A stretch of 8,118 nt of DNA from Gammaproteobacteria bacterium (GCA_003645435.1 QNFD01000103.1:1-8118); one strand, 5' to 3'. Shown: positions 1 to 6,339, counted from the first letter of the stretch. Notes: generated from the letters alone by a model not told the origin. Program-made: numbers and translations.

Positions 1-1395
1 ATTCAGATCGTACCAACTGGCGACAGCGCAGCTATTACGGGGTTTCATGGTCTGTCTTTTTTCGTTGAAACGAATAATACCCGGGGCGCGTTTTATCGTC
101 TGCCAACGATTACCGATCAATCTCGACTGTAGCGCACCCGCGTTTACCCGATAAAAACTCGAACCCGCGGCCTCGGCAAGAAAGGCCGGTACCGGCACTT
201 GATGTGCCTCGAGCTTTTGGATGAAGTAGTCGACGCCAATTTCATCGATTAATTCAAAAGGGCCTTTAATCCAGTTGTAGCCAAGCTTCATCGCATCGTC
301 AATAGCCACCGGGTCGTCACCAACCTCGGGAATCAATGTGGCCGCGTAACTCAGGGAGCGCGATAGTATTCTCCAGGCATATTGACCGTAAAGACCGCCA
401 TCTTCGAGCAACTGCCGGATACCCTGTTGTTCGGCTTTTTCGGCCAGTGGTAAATTCAATCGGGGCGCGGGACCGTAACCCTCATCATTTAAATCAAGGA
501 CCTGGCGTTCGCCGTCTTCTGAAACCCTGAAAAACCCCTGACCCTGTTTATTACCGGTCTGGCCGTTGGCAATCATACGGTTCATCATTTTGATAGGCGC
601 GGACTCGGCATGAAATGCGTCATCGATCGGCAGGATATTGACCAGGCTTTGCACCACGTCCGACATCAGGTCGATGCCAATCAGATCATACAGGCCGAAT
701 ACGCCGGTTTTCGGAATACCCATTGGGCGGCCGAACAGCACGTCTGCCTGCAGCGGTGTCAGCCCAAGATCGAAGGCGGCGTGCAGCGCGCATTGAATCG
801 TGTAAACACCGACACGGTTGGCGAGAAAACCCGGAGTATCGAGGCAGCGTACTACGCCCTTGCCGAGCTGTTGCTCGCAAAACCGCGCCAGCGTATCCAT
901 CACGGCGGGGTCGGTATGCTCTCCGCGTACCAGTTCCAGCAGGCGCATGAAGCGTACCGGGTTGAAGAAGTGGGTGATGGCGAAGCGCTTGCAAAAGTCT
1001 TCGGGCATATCCTCGACCAGCAGCCGTATCGGAATCGTCGAGGTATTCGATGTGATGATTGCCGCATCATGGCAAACATCGTCGAGGCGCCTGTAGAGTT
1101 CCTTTTTAATATCGAGGCGTTCAACTACGGCTTCAGCGACCCAGTCGCAGTCGGCGAGCTGGTCGAAATCATCGCGCGTATTACCGAGGTGAATCAGGGC
1201 TTCAGCAGCGCTGCTCATTAAGCCGGGTTGATCGGGGTCACGTAGACGTTCGAGGCCACGTTCGGACAATGCGTTGGGGTTGTTTTCGCCGGGAAGATCG
1301 AGCAGCCATACTTCGATGCCCGCATTGGCAACCTGACCGGCAATACCGGCACCCATGGTGCCCGCACCGATAACCGCTACTTTATTGATTTTCAC
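1..1395 (-). CDS. 3-hydroxyacyl-CoA dehydrogenase, probably fused to an enoyl-CoA hydratase (C-terminus beyond window)
   Basis: This enzyme is expected to oxidise L-3-hydroxyacyl-CoA to 3-ketoacyl-CoA with NAD+ in cytoplasmic beta-oxidation. Reading on the minus strand from a GTG at 1395 gives 465 uninterrupted codons with no stop before the edge. Visible features are the Rossmann loop GAGTMG (residues 10-15), the catalytic-region motif SNTS (116-119), His142 in THFFNP, Glu154, Asn193 in FLANRV, and the dimerisation domain with GRPMGIPKTGVFGLYDL (222-238). A second helical dehydrogenase-like domain covers about 300-400. The last visible residues (about 450-465, ASWYDLN) look like the start of a crotonase domain, so I infer the long dehydrogenase-then-hydratase architecture of FadN-type proteins rather than the reversed order of FadB. 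The GTG is chosen because GGAGAG, formed by the last codons of the upstream hydrolase, lies ten bases before it. It is the last visible gene of the four-gene operon. Dehydrogenase call firm; fusion moderately sure; substrate unknown. Confidence 0.9.
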   Translation of the reverse strand, partial: MKINKVAVIGAGTMGAGIAGQVANAGIEVWLLDLPGENNPNALSERGLERLRDPDQPGLMSSAAEALIHLGNTRDDFDQLADCDWVAEAVVERLDIKKELYRRLDDVCHDAAIITSNTSTIPIRLLVEDMPEDFCKRFAITHFFNPVRFMRLLELVRGEHTDPAVMDTLARFCEQQLGKGVVRCLDTPGFLANRVGVYTIQCALHAAFDLGLTPLQADVLFGRPMGIPKTGVFGLYDLIGIDLMSDVVQSLVNILPIDDAFHAESAPIKMMNRMIANGQTGNKQGQGFFRVSEDGERQVLDLNDEGYGPAPRLNLPLAEKAEQQGIRQLLEDGGLYGQYAWRILSRSLSYAATLIPEVGDDPVAIDDAMKLGYNWIKGPFELIDEIGVDYFIQKLEAHQVPVPAFLAEAAGSSFYRVNAGALQSRLIGNRWQTIKRAPGIIRFNEKRQTMKPRNSCAVASWYDLN

Positions 1396-1402
1396 TTGTT
1401 TT

Positions 1403-2200
1403 TTACTCTCCGGATTCCATCGATCCGATTAGTTCCTGCAATAACAGCAGAACCCGTTTCGGTGCTTCGATGGGTAGCATATGACCATAGCCTTTAATCA
1501 CTACCCAGGGCGCACCGAGCTGCTCCGCCACTGCCTTGCCGGCTTTTATCGGGGTCAGGCGGTCCTGTTCGGCGAGAATCATTTGCGCGGGTACATCGAG
1601 TGAAGCGGCGACTTCGGTACCCTTGACGTAATCGGCACAGGCCTGCAGGTCAGCCGCCAATGGATTATTGGCCATGATCTGGCGTCCGATCGCAATCGGT
1701 TGCATGCCGGGTATCGCGCTCATGCCTAGCTGTGAGTCCCGGCCAAATCCCCATTGCAGCAACATTTCGGCAGCTGTTCCGGCCGATTGCAGTGAAGCCT
1801 CAATCAATGCAGGGTTGACCGGAATCGCAGCAGCGCTACCTATGCCGGTCAATGACTTGACTAGTTCAGGTGCCTGCCTGGCAAGTTCAAGCGCGCACAG
1901 GAAACCCTGCGAATGACCCACTACATGCGCTCTTTTAACACCTGCCGCCTTCAGAAAATCGGCTAACCAGAGGCCCATTTCCTCGATGCTGGTAAGCGCC
2001 TCGCCAGCAGATAAACTATGCCCTGGGAAATCGGGTGCGAGTACCGAGTAACCGTTGTAAGCAAACCAGCGAGTTTGCAGCGCCCAACTGCGATGATCGA
2101 GCCCACTGCCGTGAATAAACATGACGGTCGGCAGTCCGGGATCGAATTCCTTGCCGCCGGTGGATGCGTAGGTTTCGATATTTCTGACTTTTAGCTTCAC
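1403..2200 (-). CDS. alpha/beta-hydrolase fold protein
   Basis: This is a 265-residue cytoplasmic serine hydrolase of the alpha/beta fold; no signal peptide or membrane segment is seen. The oxyanion-hole HGSG is at residues 30-33, the nucleophile elbow GHSQG at 95-99 (Ser97), the probable acid Asp213 in AEQDRLTP, and the catalytic His240 in GYGHMLP, so the triad is complete. A lid-like helical stretch lies between about 125 and 195. Translation starts at GTG, whose G is also the last base of the preceding gene's TAG stop, which points to translational coupling; a weak purine run (GGGGG) lies seven bases upstream. The next gene begins seven bases after its stop. The family spans esterases, thioesterases, C-C hydrolases and lactonases, and sequence alone does not choose between them. 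Given CoA-ester and sulfur genes on both sides, a thioesterase or esterase role in the same pathway is a guess. Confidence 0.88.
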   Translation of the reverse strand: MKLKVRNIETYASTGGKEFDPGLPTVMFIHGSGLDHRSWALQTRWFAYNGYSVLAPDFPGHSLSAGEALTSIEEMGLWLADFLKAAGVKRAHVVGHSQGFLCALELARQAPELVKSLTGIGSAAAIPVNPALIEASLQSAGTAAEMLLQWGFGRDSQLGMSAIPGMQPIAIGRQIMANNPLAADLQACADYVKGTEVAASLDVPAQMILAEQDRLTPIKAGKAVAEQLGAPWVVIKGYGHMLPIEAPKRVLLLLQELIGSMESGE

Positions 2201-3507
2201 TACCGATCCCCCACGGCGCGTTTGGCCGCCTTCAGACCACGTACAAAGTCATTCTTGATATCGATGATGTCTTCGATGCCGGCCGAAACCCGAATCATGT
2301 CTTCGCTGATACCCGCGGCAATCATTTCTTCCCGGGTCAGACGGGAATGCGTGGTACTGCCGGGATGCAGTACCAGGGTGCGCGAATCACCGACATTGGC
2401 GAGGTTCGAGGCAAGTTGGAGCGAGTCGATGAAAGCCGCACCGCCAGTTCGCCCTCCGACTACACCAAAACAGAGAATTGAACCCGCGCCATCTGGAAAC
2501 AAGCGTTGCGCGATAGCATGACTGGGGTTGGACTCCATCTCCGGGTAGTTGACCCAGGTGACGTTTTCCTGTTCTTGCAGCCATTCGACCAGCGCGCGAG
2601 CATTGGCAACATGCGTTTTCATGCGCATGCCCAGGGTTTCCAGGCCCTGCAATATTAAAAATGCGCTGTGCGGACTTAACGCGGCGCCAATATCACGCAT
2701 CGACTCGGCGCGCATTTTCATCGCTAGTGCCGAAGGGCCAAATTCTTCCCAGAATTTAATCCCGTGAAATGGCGCGTAAGGCTCGGTGAGTTCTGGAAAA
2801 CGACCACTCGCCTGCCAGTCGAAATTGCCACCATCGACTACCACACCACCGACTGCGAGGCCGTGCCCGCCTATCCATTTGGTTACCGAGTGCACCACGA
2901 CATTGGCGCCAAAATCGATTGGACAACACAGGCTCGGCGTTGCAAAAGTGGCATCGACCACTAACGGTAGTCCTGCATCGTTGGCAATACGGGCGATCTG
3001 CGGGATGTCGGCGACCTCGAGACCGGGGTTACCGATTGATTCGCAAAACACGAGCCTGGTATTAGGCTGGATCGCATCGCGCAGGGCTTTTTCGTCATTA
3101 ATCGGGATAAAAGTACATTCGATATTGAGGCGACGCATGGTATGACGCAGCAAGGTCGCGGTTGAACCGTAAATCTGTGTCGCGGAGACGATGTGATCAC
3201 CGGCTGAACACAGGGTAATAAAAGATATGAATAGCGCACTCATTCCGGAGGCGGTACAAATCGCACCAGAACCACCTTCGAGAGCGGCAATGCGTTGTTC
3301 GAGTACGGCTACGGTCGGATTGGTAATACGGCTATAGATATGCCCGCCTTGCTCGACGTTAAATAGTGCCGATCCATCGGCAACACTTTCAAATACGTAA
3401 GAAGTGGTTTGATAAATGGGTACCGCACGAGAGCCGTGGTCACTCTCGGGAACATAACCAGTATGCAGGGCGATGGTGTCGGGTTTCAGGTAGGAAGAAC
3501 GGCTCAT
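2200..3507 (-). CDS. metY: O-acetylhomoserine sulfhydrylase family PLP enzyme (MetY-type)
   Basis: This 435-residue protein belongs to the Cys/Met-metabolism PLP family (fold type I). Its length and the N-terminal pattern T-x4-H-x-G-Y (T11 to Y18) fit O-acetylhomoserine sulfhydrylases, which replace the acetyl group of O-acetylhomoserine with sulfide (giving homocysteine) or methanethiol (giving methionine). Seen directly: YSRITNPT (58-65), the PLP-phosphate loop region around ASGMSA (86-91), Asp185 expected to contact the PLP ring nitrogen, and the Schiff-base Lys210 in HSVTKWIGGHG. The C-terminal SNLANVGDSRTLVLHPGSTTHS block is typical of the MetY branch. One oddity is DATFATP where the family usually has DNTFATP. 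ATG is preceded by AGGA eight bases upstream, and the start lies four bases after the stop of the methyltransferase gene. Alternatives are a methionine gamma-lyase or O-succinylhomoserine sulfhydrylase; MetY is favoured by length and C-terminus. Confidence 0.88.
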   Translation of the reverse strand: MSRSSYLKPDTIALHTGYVPESDHGSRAVPIYQTTSYVFESVADGSALFNVEQGGHIYSRITNPTVAVLEQRIAALEGGSGAICTASGMSALFISFITLCSAGDHIVSATQIYGSTATLLRHTMRRLNIECTFIPINDEKALRDAIQPNTRLVFCESIGNPGLEVADIPQIARIANDAGLPLVVDATFATPSLCCPIDFGANVVVHSVTKWIGGHGLAVGGVVVDGGNFDWQASGRFPELTEPYAPFHGIKFWEEFGPSALAMKMRAESMRDIGAALSPHSAFLILQGLETLGMRMKTHVANARALVEWLQEQENVTWVNYPEMESNPSHAIAQRLFPDGAGSILCFGVVGGRTGGAAFIDSLQLASNLANVGDSRTLVLHPGSTTHSRLTREEMIAAGISEDMIRVSAGIEDIIDIKNDFVRGLKAAKRAVGDR

Positions 3508-3511
3508 AATA

Positions 3512-4624
3512 TTATCCTGTTACAGAATTCTGAGTATCGAATGCGAACGGCAGATCAACAATAGAGCCCTCGATCCCACTCAGCTCGACTGTCGTGTTAT
3601 CCGCAAGGTAGTCACGTTTCATCATTGCCAGGGCAAGGTGTTTGCGATGGCGGGGTGACCAGGTATGCGAGCTGATCGTACCGACGATTTGCTCGCCAGA
3701 GGTTACATCGCCGTTGTCGATCTCCATCGCCTGTTCGAACCTCAGGCCTACCAGTAAATTTTCGTGCTTGCCTGCGATGGCGCGCAAAGCGGGCAGACTA
3801 AGCGATTCGATATCGGCGTCCAGATCCATATAGGCATCGAGTCCACACTCGAACGGCGTGTGCGCATCGGTCACATCATTGCCATAGGAGAGCAATCCGC
3901 TCTCGATACGTTCGATCAGGTTTGGACCCCCGGCCCTGACCTGTAAATCCGGGCCCAGCCGGAACAGTTCATCCCAGAGAGGTTCTGCCAGGGCGGCATC
4001 GTTGAGGTAAATTTCAAAACCGCCCTGTTTGCTATAACCCGAGCGCGCTACCATCATTTCGACGCCTTTAAAGTCAAGCATCAAACTACGGAAGAATTTA
4101 ATTTTGCGGACATCTTCACCAAACACCCTGGCGACCAGCTCTTCCGCCTTTGGACCCTGTACCGCGAGCGGCCAGATATCGGCTTCGCTAATACGAACAT
4201 CCAGTCCGTATCCACTCGCCAGGCCCATGGCCCAGAGTTTGACGTCACTATCGGCGATTGATACCCACCAGTGATCCTGCGTCAGCTTAATCACAACAGG
4301 GTCGTTTATCAGTCTTCCATTCTCGTCACACAGGGGTGCATAAAGACCCTGGCCGATAGCGGCGCGGCTTATATCGCGCGGGGTCATGAGCTGAACCAGG
4401 CGTTGACTGTCGGGGCCTGTGATTTCCACCTGGCGCTCGCAGGAAACATCCCAGACCTGTACCTGTTCACACAGATGCCAGTAATCGGCTTCGATACTGT
4501 CGAAAACAGTAGGCAGTAACATGTGGTTGTAAATGGTATAAGCCTTGACCCCGGCGGCTTCGACGCGGCGGCTAAATGGCGTTGACCGGGTTCGGCGCGA
4601 GATACTGAGAAATTTATGGTTCAA
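3512..4624 (-). CDS. dmdA: DmdA-like sulfonium demethylase (GcvT-fold, tetrahydrofolate-dependent methyltransferase)
   Basis: This 370-residue protein has the aminomethyltransferase (GcvT) fold and resembles dimethylsulfoniopropionate demethylase DmdA more than true glycine-cleavage T-protein. DmdA moves one methyl from DMSP to tetrahydrofolate, giving methylmercaptopropionate. DmdA-like blocks, recognised from memory, are SRRTRSTPFSRRVE (9-22), YNHMLLP (32-38), VWDVSCERQVEI (57-68), WWVSIADSDV (119-128), ARSGYSKQGGFEIY (193-206), NLIERIESGLLSYGND (235-250) and PFECGLDAY (257-265). Asp108 in NDPVV sits at a conserved GcvT-fold position. The start is TTG at 4624: AGGAG lies six bases upstream, an in-frame TAG lies just beyond it, and the next Met (35) would remove conserved sequence. 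It is the first gene of the minus-strand operon with the MetY-type enzyme, four bases ahead of it. I recall a Trp where Tyr197 stands here, so a related sulfonium or betaine substrate remains possible. Confidence 0.8.
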   Translation of the reverse strand: MNHKFLSISRRTRSTPFSRRVEAAGVKAYTIYNHMLLPTVFDSIEADYWHLCEQVQVWDVSCERQVEITGPDSQRLVQLMTPRDISRAAIGQGLYAPLCDENGRLINDPVVIKLTQDHWWVSIADSDVKLWAMGLASGYGLDVRISEADIWPLAVQGPKAEELVARVFGEDVRKIKFFRSLMLDFKGVEMMVARSGYSKQGGFEIYLNDAALAEPLWDELFRLGPDLQVRAGGPNLIERIESGLLSYGNDVTDAHTPFECGLDAYMDLDADIESLSLPALRAIAGKHENLLVGLRFEQAMEIDNGDVTSGEQIVGTISSHTWSPRHRKHLALAMMKRDYLADNTTVELSGIEGSIVDLPFAFDTQNSVTG

Positions 4625-4630
4625 TGCTAA

Positions 4631-4635
4631 CTCCT
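4631..4635 (-). promoter_or_regulatory. Shine-Dalgarno site that fixes the TTG start of the dmdA-like gene
   Basis: The minus strand reads TTAGGAG, then TTAGCA, then TTG. AGGAG is six bases before the TTG at 4624, the ideal spacing, and there is no ATG or GTG in frame between this site and the conserved N-terminal block. An in-frame TAG overlaps the site, so the reading frame cannot extend further upstream. This supports real TTG initiation. Confidence 0.75.
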
Positions 4636-4650
4636 AATAAGTGCTTGCCA

Positions 4651-4679
4651 ATTATGAGGGCAGGCGAGAAGATCATCAA
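4651..4679 (-). promoter_or_regulatory. Candidate sigma-70 promoter for the minus-strand four-gene operon
   Basis: On the minus strand a -35-like TTGATG (4679-4674) is separated by exactly 17 bases from a -10-like CATAAT (4656-4651). The second box matches the consensus at five of six positions and the first at four of six. Transcription would begin near 4644, giving a leader of about 20 bases that holds the AGGAG ribosome site. It lies in the 82-bp gap between the divergent genes if the radical SAM gene starts at 4707. Prediction by eye only; no operator or regulator site was recognised. Confidence 0.5.
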
Positions 4680-4706
4680 TCCGATTGGTACACGACACTA
4701 AAAATA

Positions 4707-5606
4707 ATGTTTAATCAATTTCCCGTACAGCATATCGAGCCCGTATTTCGGCCGCCCAGCGAGGCGAGTTCCCTCATCATTCAGGTTACCAACGGCTGTA
4801 GCTGGAATCGCTGTACCTATTGTGAAATGTATACCGACCCGCAAAAGAAATTTCGGCCGCGAGTTGAAGCCGAAGTACTCGACGAAATCAGGCGCTGCGG
4901 GGAAACGGGCCTGCAGCCGCGGCGCTTATTCCTCGCCGATGGTGATGCAATGGTGTTGTCAATGCGTCGACTACGGACCATTCTTGGCGCGATAAAAAGC
5001 GATCTGCCATCGGTAACACGAGTTTCGTCTTACTGCCTGCCGAGTAATCTGAAGAACAAGAGCATTGACGATTTAATCGAATTAGAGGCACTCGGTCTAA
5101 AACTCATTTATGTCGGTGCCGAGAGCGGGGACGATACTGTTCTCGCGCATATAGACAAGGGTGAAACCTTTGAAACCACCGCAGCGGCGCTGATCAAAGC
5201 TCACGCGGCCGGGATTAAATCATCGGTGATGGTGATCAATGGCATTGGCGGCAAGCAGTATAGTCAACAGCATGCACTGGCGTCGGCCAGGCTGGTAAAT
5301 GAAGTTCAACCGCATTACCTGGCAACGCTGGTACTGACCTTTTACCGTGACGAGCAAAAAGTGGTCGCAGGCTATGATTCTAATTTCGAAGAATTGAATA
5401 GCGCGCAGCTCTGCCGCGAAATGGAGGTATTTATCGGTGCTACCGAACTCGATAAAACCATATTTCGCAGCGATCACATCTCCAATCATCTTATCCTCAA
5501 AGGTGTTCTCGGCAAGGACAAGGCACGAATCATGGAACAGATTCAACAGGCCAGTGAGTATTTCGAGGCTCACCCCGGTCACGAACGTTCTTTCCAGGGA
5601 TATTGA
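4707..5606 (+). CDS. Radical SAM protein of unknown substrate
   Basis: This 299-residue protein is a radical SAM enzyme of the Elp3/MiaB/NifB-like superfamily. The likely cluster-binding motif is NGCSWNRCTYC with Cys31, Cys36 and Cys39 counted from ATG 4707, a C-x4-C-x2-C spacing instead of the common C-x3-C-x2-C. Further SAM-domain signs are LADGDA (76-81) after the second strand and VGAESGDD (136-143). No methylthiotransferase TRAM domain, B12-binding domain or C-terminal SPASM cysteine cluster is visible, so the reaction is unknown. The frame is open back to GTG 4641, directly after a TAA, which would add 22 residues. I prefer ATG 4707 because the extra segment looks unconserved and would cover the divergent promoter, although neither start has a clear Shine-Dalgarno site. 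The stop TGA abuts the ATG of the Nudix gene, so the two are almost certainly cotranscribed. Confidence 0.85.
   Translation: MFNQFPVQHIEPVFRPPSEASSLIIQVTNGCSWNRCTYCEMYTDPQKKFRPRVEAEVLDEIRRCGETGLQPRRLFLADGDAMVLSMRRLRTILGAIKSDLPSVTRVSSYCLPSNLKNKSIDDLIELEALGLKLIYVGAESGDDTVLAHIDKGETFETTAAALIKAHAAGIKSSVMVINGIGGKQYSQQHALASARLVNEVQPHYLATLVLTFYRDEQKVVAGYDSNFEELNSAQLCREMEVFIGATELDKTIFRSDHISNHLILKGVLGKDKARIMEQIQQASEYFEAHPGHERSFQGY
5596..5600 (+). promoter_or_regulatory. Shine-Dalgarno site for the Nudix gene, inside the end of the radical SAM gene
   Basis: AGGGA lies six bases before the ATG at 5607 and is made from the last sense codons of the upstream gene. As the upstream stop TGA touches the ATG, ribosomes finishing the radical SAM gene could reinitiate here. 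Confidence 0.55.
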
Positions 5607-6215
5607 ATGACTGATTTCGATCAACTCAGTCTCGACGATATTCGGCAGCGGTTGTCGAAGCAACCAGATACTACCTACGACGTACCGCCGGAAATGTTAC
5701 AGGGGGATACCCGCGAAGCCGCGGTGCTGATTCCATTTTGCCGTATCGAAGACGCCTGGCATATTTTATTTATACGCCGGGCGAAATTCGAAGGTGATCG
5801 GCATAGCGGGCAGGTTGCCTTTGCCGGCGGTAAGCGCGAGGCAGGCGACTCCAGCCTTGAATACACGGCCCTGCGAGAAGCCGAGGAAGAAGTCGGCCTG
5901 GCGAGAGCTGACGTCAAAATGCTGGGACATTTGAATCACCACCATACTATCAGCGAATTCCTGGTGAGGCCCTATGTTGCGGAAATGCGCTGGCCATATC
6001 CGCTCGTACTAGATGAGGTCGAAGTCGCGCATGCCTTTACGATGCCGCTGAGCTGGCTAGCCGATCAATCCAATTATCGCACCGAACACAGGCAGCACCC
6101 GGATTCGCAACGCCCCTGGCCGATTGTTTACTATGACTATTACGAGGGCGAACTGCTCTGGGGTGCGACAGCGAGAATGACATTGTCGTTGATCGAGGTG
6201 TTGAGAGGGGAGTAG
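5607..6215 (+). CDS. Nudix hydrolase, CoA pyrophosphatase (NudL/YeaB) family
   Basis: This 202-residue cytoplasmic protein belongs to the Nudix group whose members cleave the pyrophosphate of coenzyme A and its derivatives to 4'-phosphopantetheine and 3',5'-ADP with Mg2+ or Mn2+. The family signature is visible as FEGDRHSGQVAFAGG (61-75), equivalent to the LRxHxGQVAFPGG block of CoA pyrophosphatases, with Ala replacing the usual Pro before GG. The Nudix-box core REAEEEVGL (90-98) supplies the metal-binding glutamates. As in this subfamily generally, the upstream half of the box departs from the plain Gx5E pattern. The length is close to E. coli NudL. ATG 5607 directly follows the radical SAM stop, so coupling is likely; whether the two share a pathway is unknown. 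Family assignment is firm; in vivo substrate is inferred from family only. Confidence 0.9.
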   Translation: MTDFDQLSLDDIRQRLSKQPDTTYDVPPEMLQGDTREAAVLIPFCRIEDAWHILFIRRAKFEGDRHSGQVAFAGGKREAGDSSLEYTALREAEEEVGLARADVKMLGHLNHHHTISEFLVRPYVAEMRWPYPLVLDEVEVAHAFTMPLSWLADQSNYRTEHRQHPDSQRPWPIVYYDYYEGELLWGATARMTLSLIEVLRGE

Positions 6216-6227
6216 GTGAAATTGACT

Positions 6228-6260
6228 CCCTCTCCCTCAGGGAGAGGGCAGGGGTGAGGG
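6228..6260. repeat. REP-like palindromic intergenic element (hairpin plus GGGGTGAGGG tail)
   Basis: CCCTCTCCC (6228-6236) and GGGAGAGGG (6240-6248) form a perfect nine-base-pair stem around a three-base loop, followed by CAGGGGTGAGGG. From memory, near-identical hairpins with a G-rich tail occur in many intergenic regions of proteobacterial genomes, like REP or BIME sequences. No T-run follows on either side, so it is not a standard intrinsic terminator, though the hairpin may still protect the end of the upstream message. It lies 12 bases past the Nudix stop. Confidence 0.6.
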
Positions 6261-6276
6261 TGTAGTCTATACACCC
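6258..6276. repeat. Second small hairpin adjoining the REP-like element
   Basis: GGGTGTA (6258-6264) is the exact reverse complement of TACACCC (6270-6276), with a five-base loop. It overlaps the end of the G-rich tail of the first hairpin, so the two make a tandem hairpin unit of about 49 bases. No T-rich tract follows, so it does not read as a classical terminator. It could be the second arm of the mobile repeat or an attenuating structure between the Nudix gene and mutL. Confidence 0.45.
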
Positions 6277-6304
6277 AACGCTACAATTTAATATCGATAG
6301 ACGT

Positions 6305-6310
6305 TATAGT
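6305..6310 (+). promoter_or_regulatory. Possible -10 box for mutL (weak)
   Basis: TATAGT matches the sigma-70 -10 consensus at five of six positions and lies about 30 bases before the mutL start. No good -35 hexamer is found 16-18 bases upstream, where the sequence is around CTACAATT. The 124-bp gap and the hairpins suggest mutL has its own start of transcription, but this box is only a candidate. Confidence 0.22.
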
Positions 6311-6339
6311 CCGGCTTTGTTTATTGACCGACTTTGACC

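Noticed and set aside
610..1221. 203-codon plus-strand open frame antisense to the hydroxyacyl-CoA dehydrogenase
   Set aside because: It lies wholly inside a well-supported minus-strand gene with catalytic motifs, and its translation shows no recognisable domain; it is a shadow of that gene's codon bias.
3512..4624. Glycine-cleavage T-protein (gcvT)
   Set aside because: The fold is shared, but several sequence blocks match DmdA-type demethylases, and no gcvH or gcvP is adjacent.
5220..5663. 147-codon minus-strand open frame across the radical SAM/Nudix junction
   Set aside because: It is antisense to two confident genes and shows no family motif or ribosome site worth naming.
6228..6260. 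Rho-independent terminator after the Nudix gene
   Set aside because: The stem is strong, but it is followed by a G-rich tail and not a T-run on either strand, so it is listed as a REP-like repeat.
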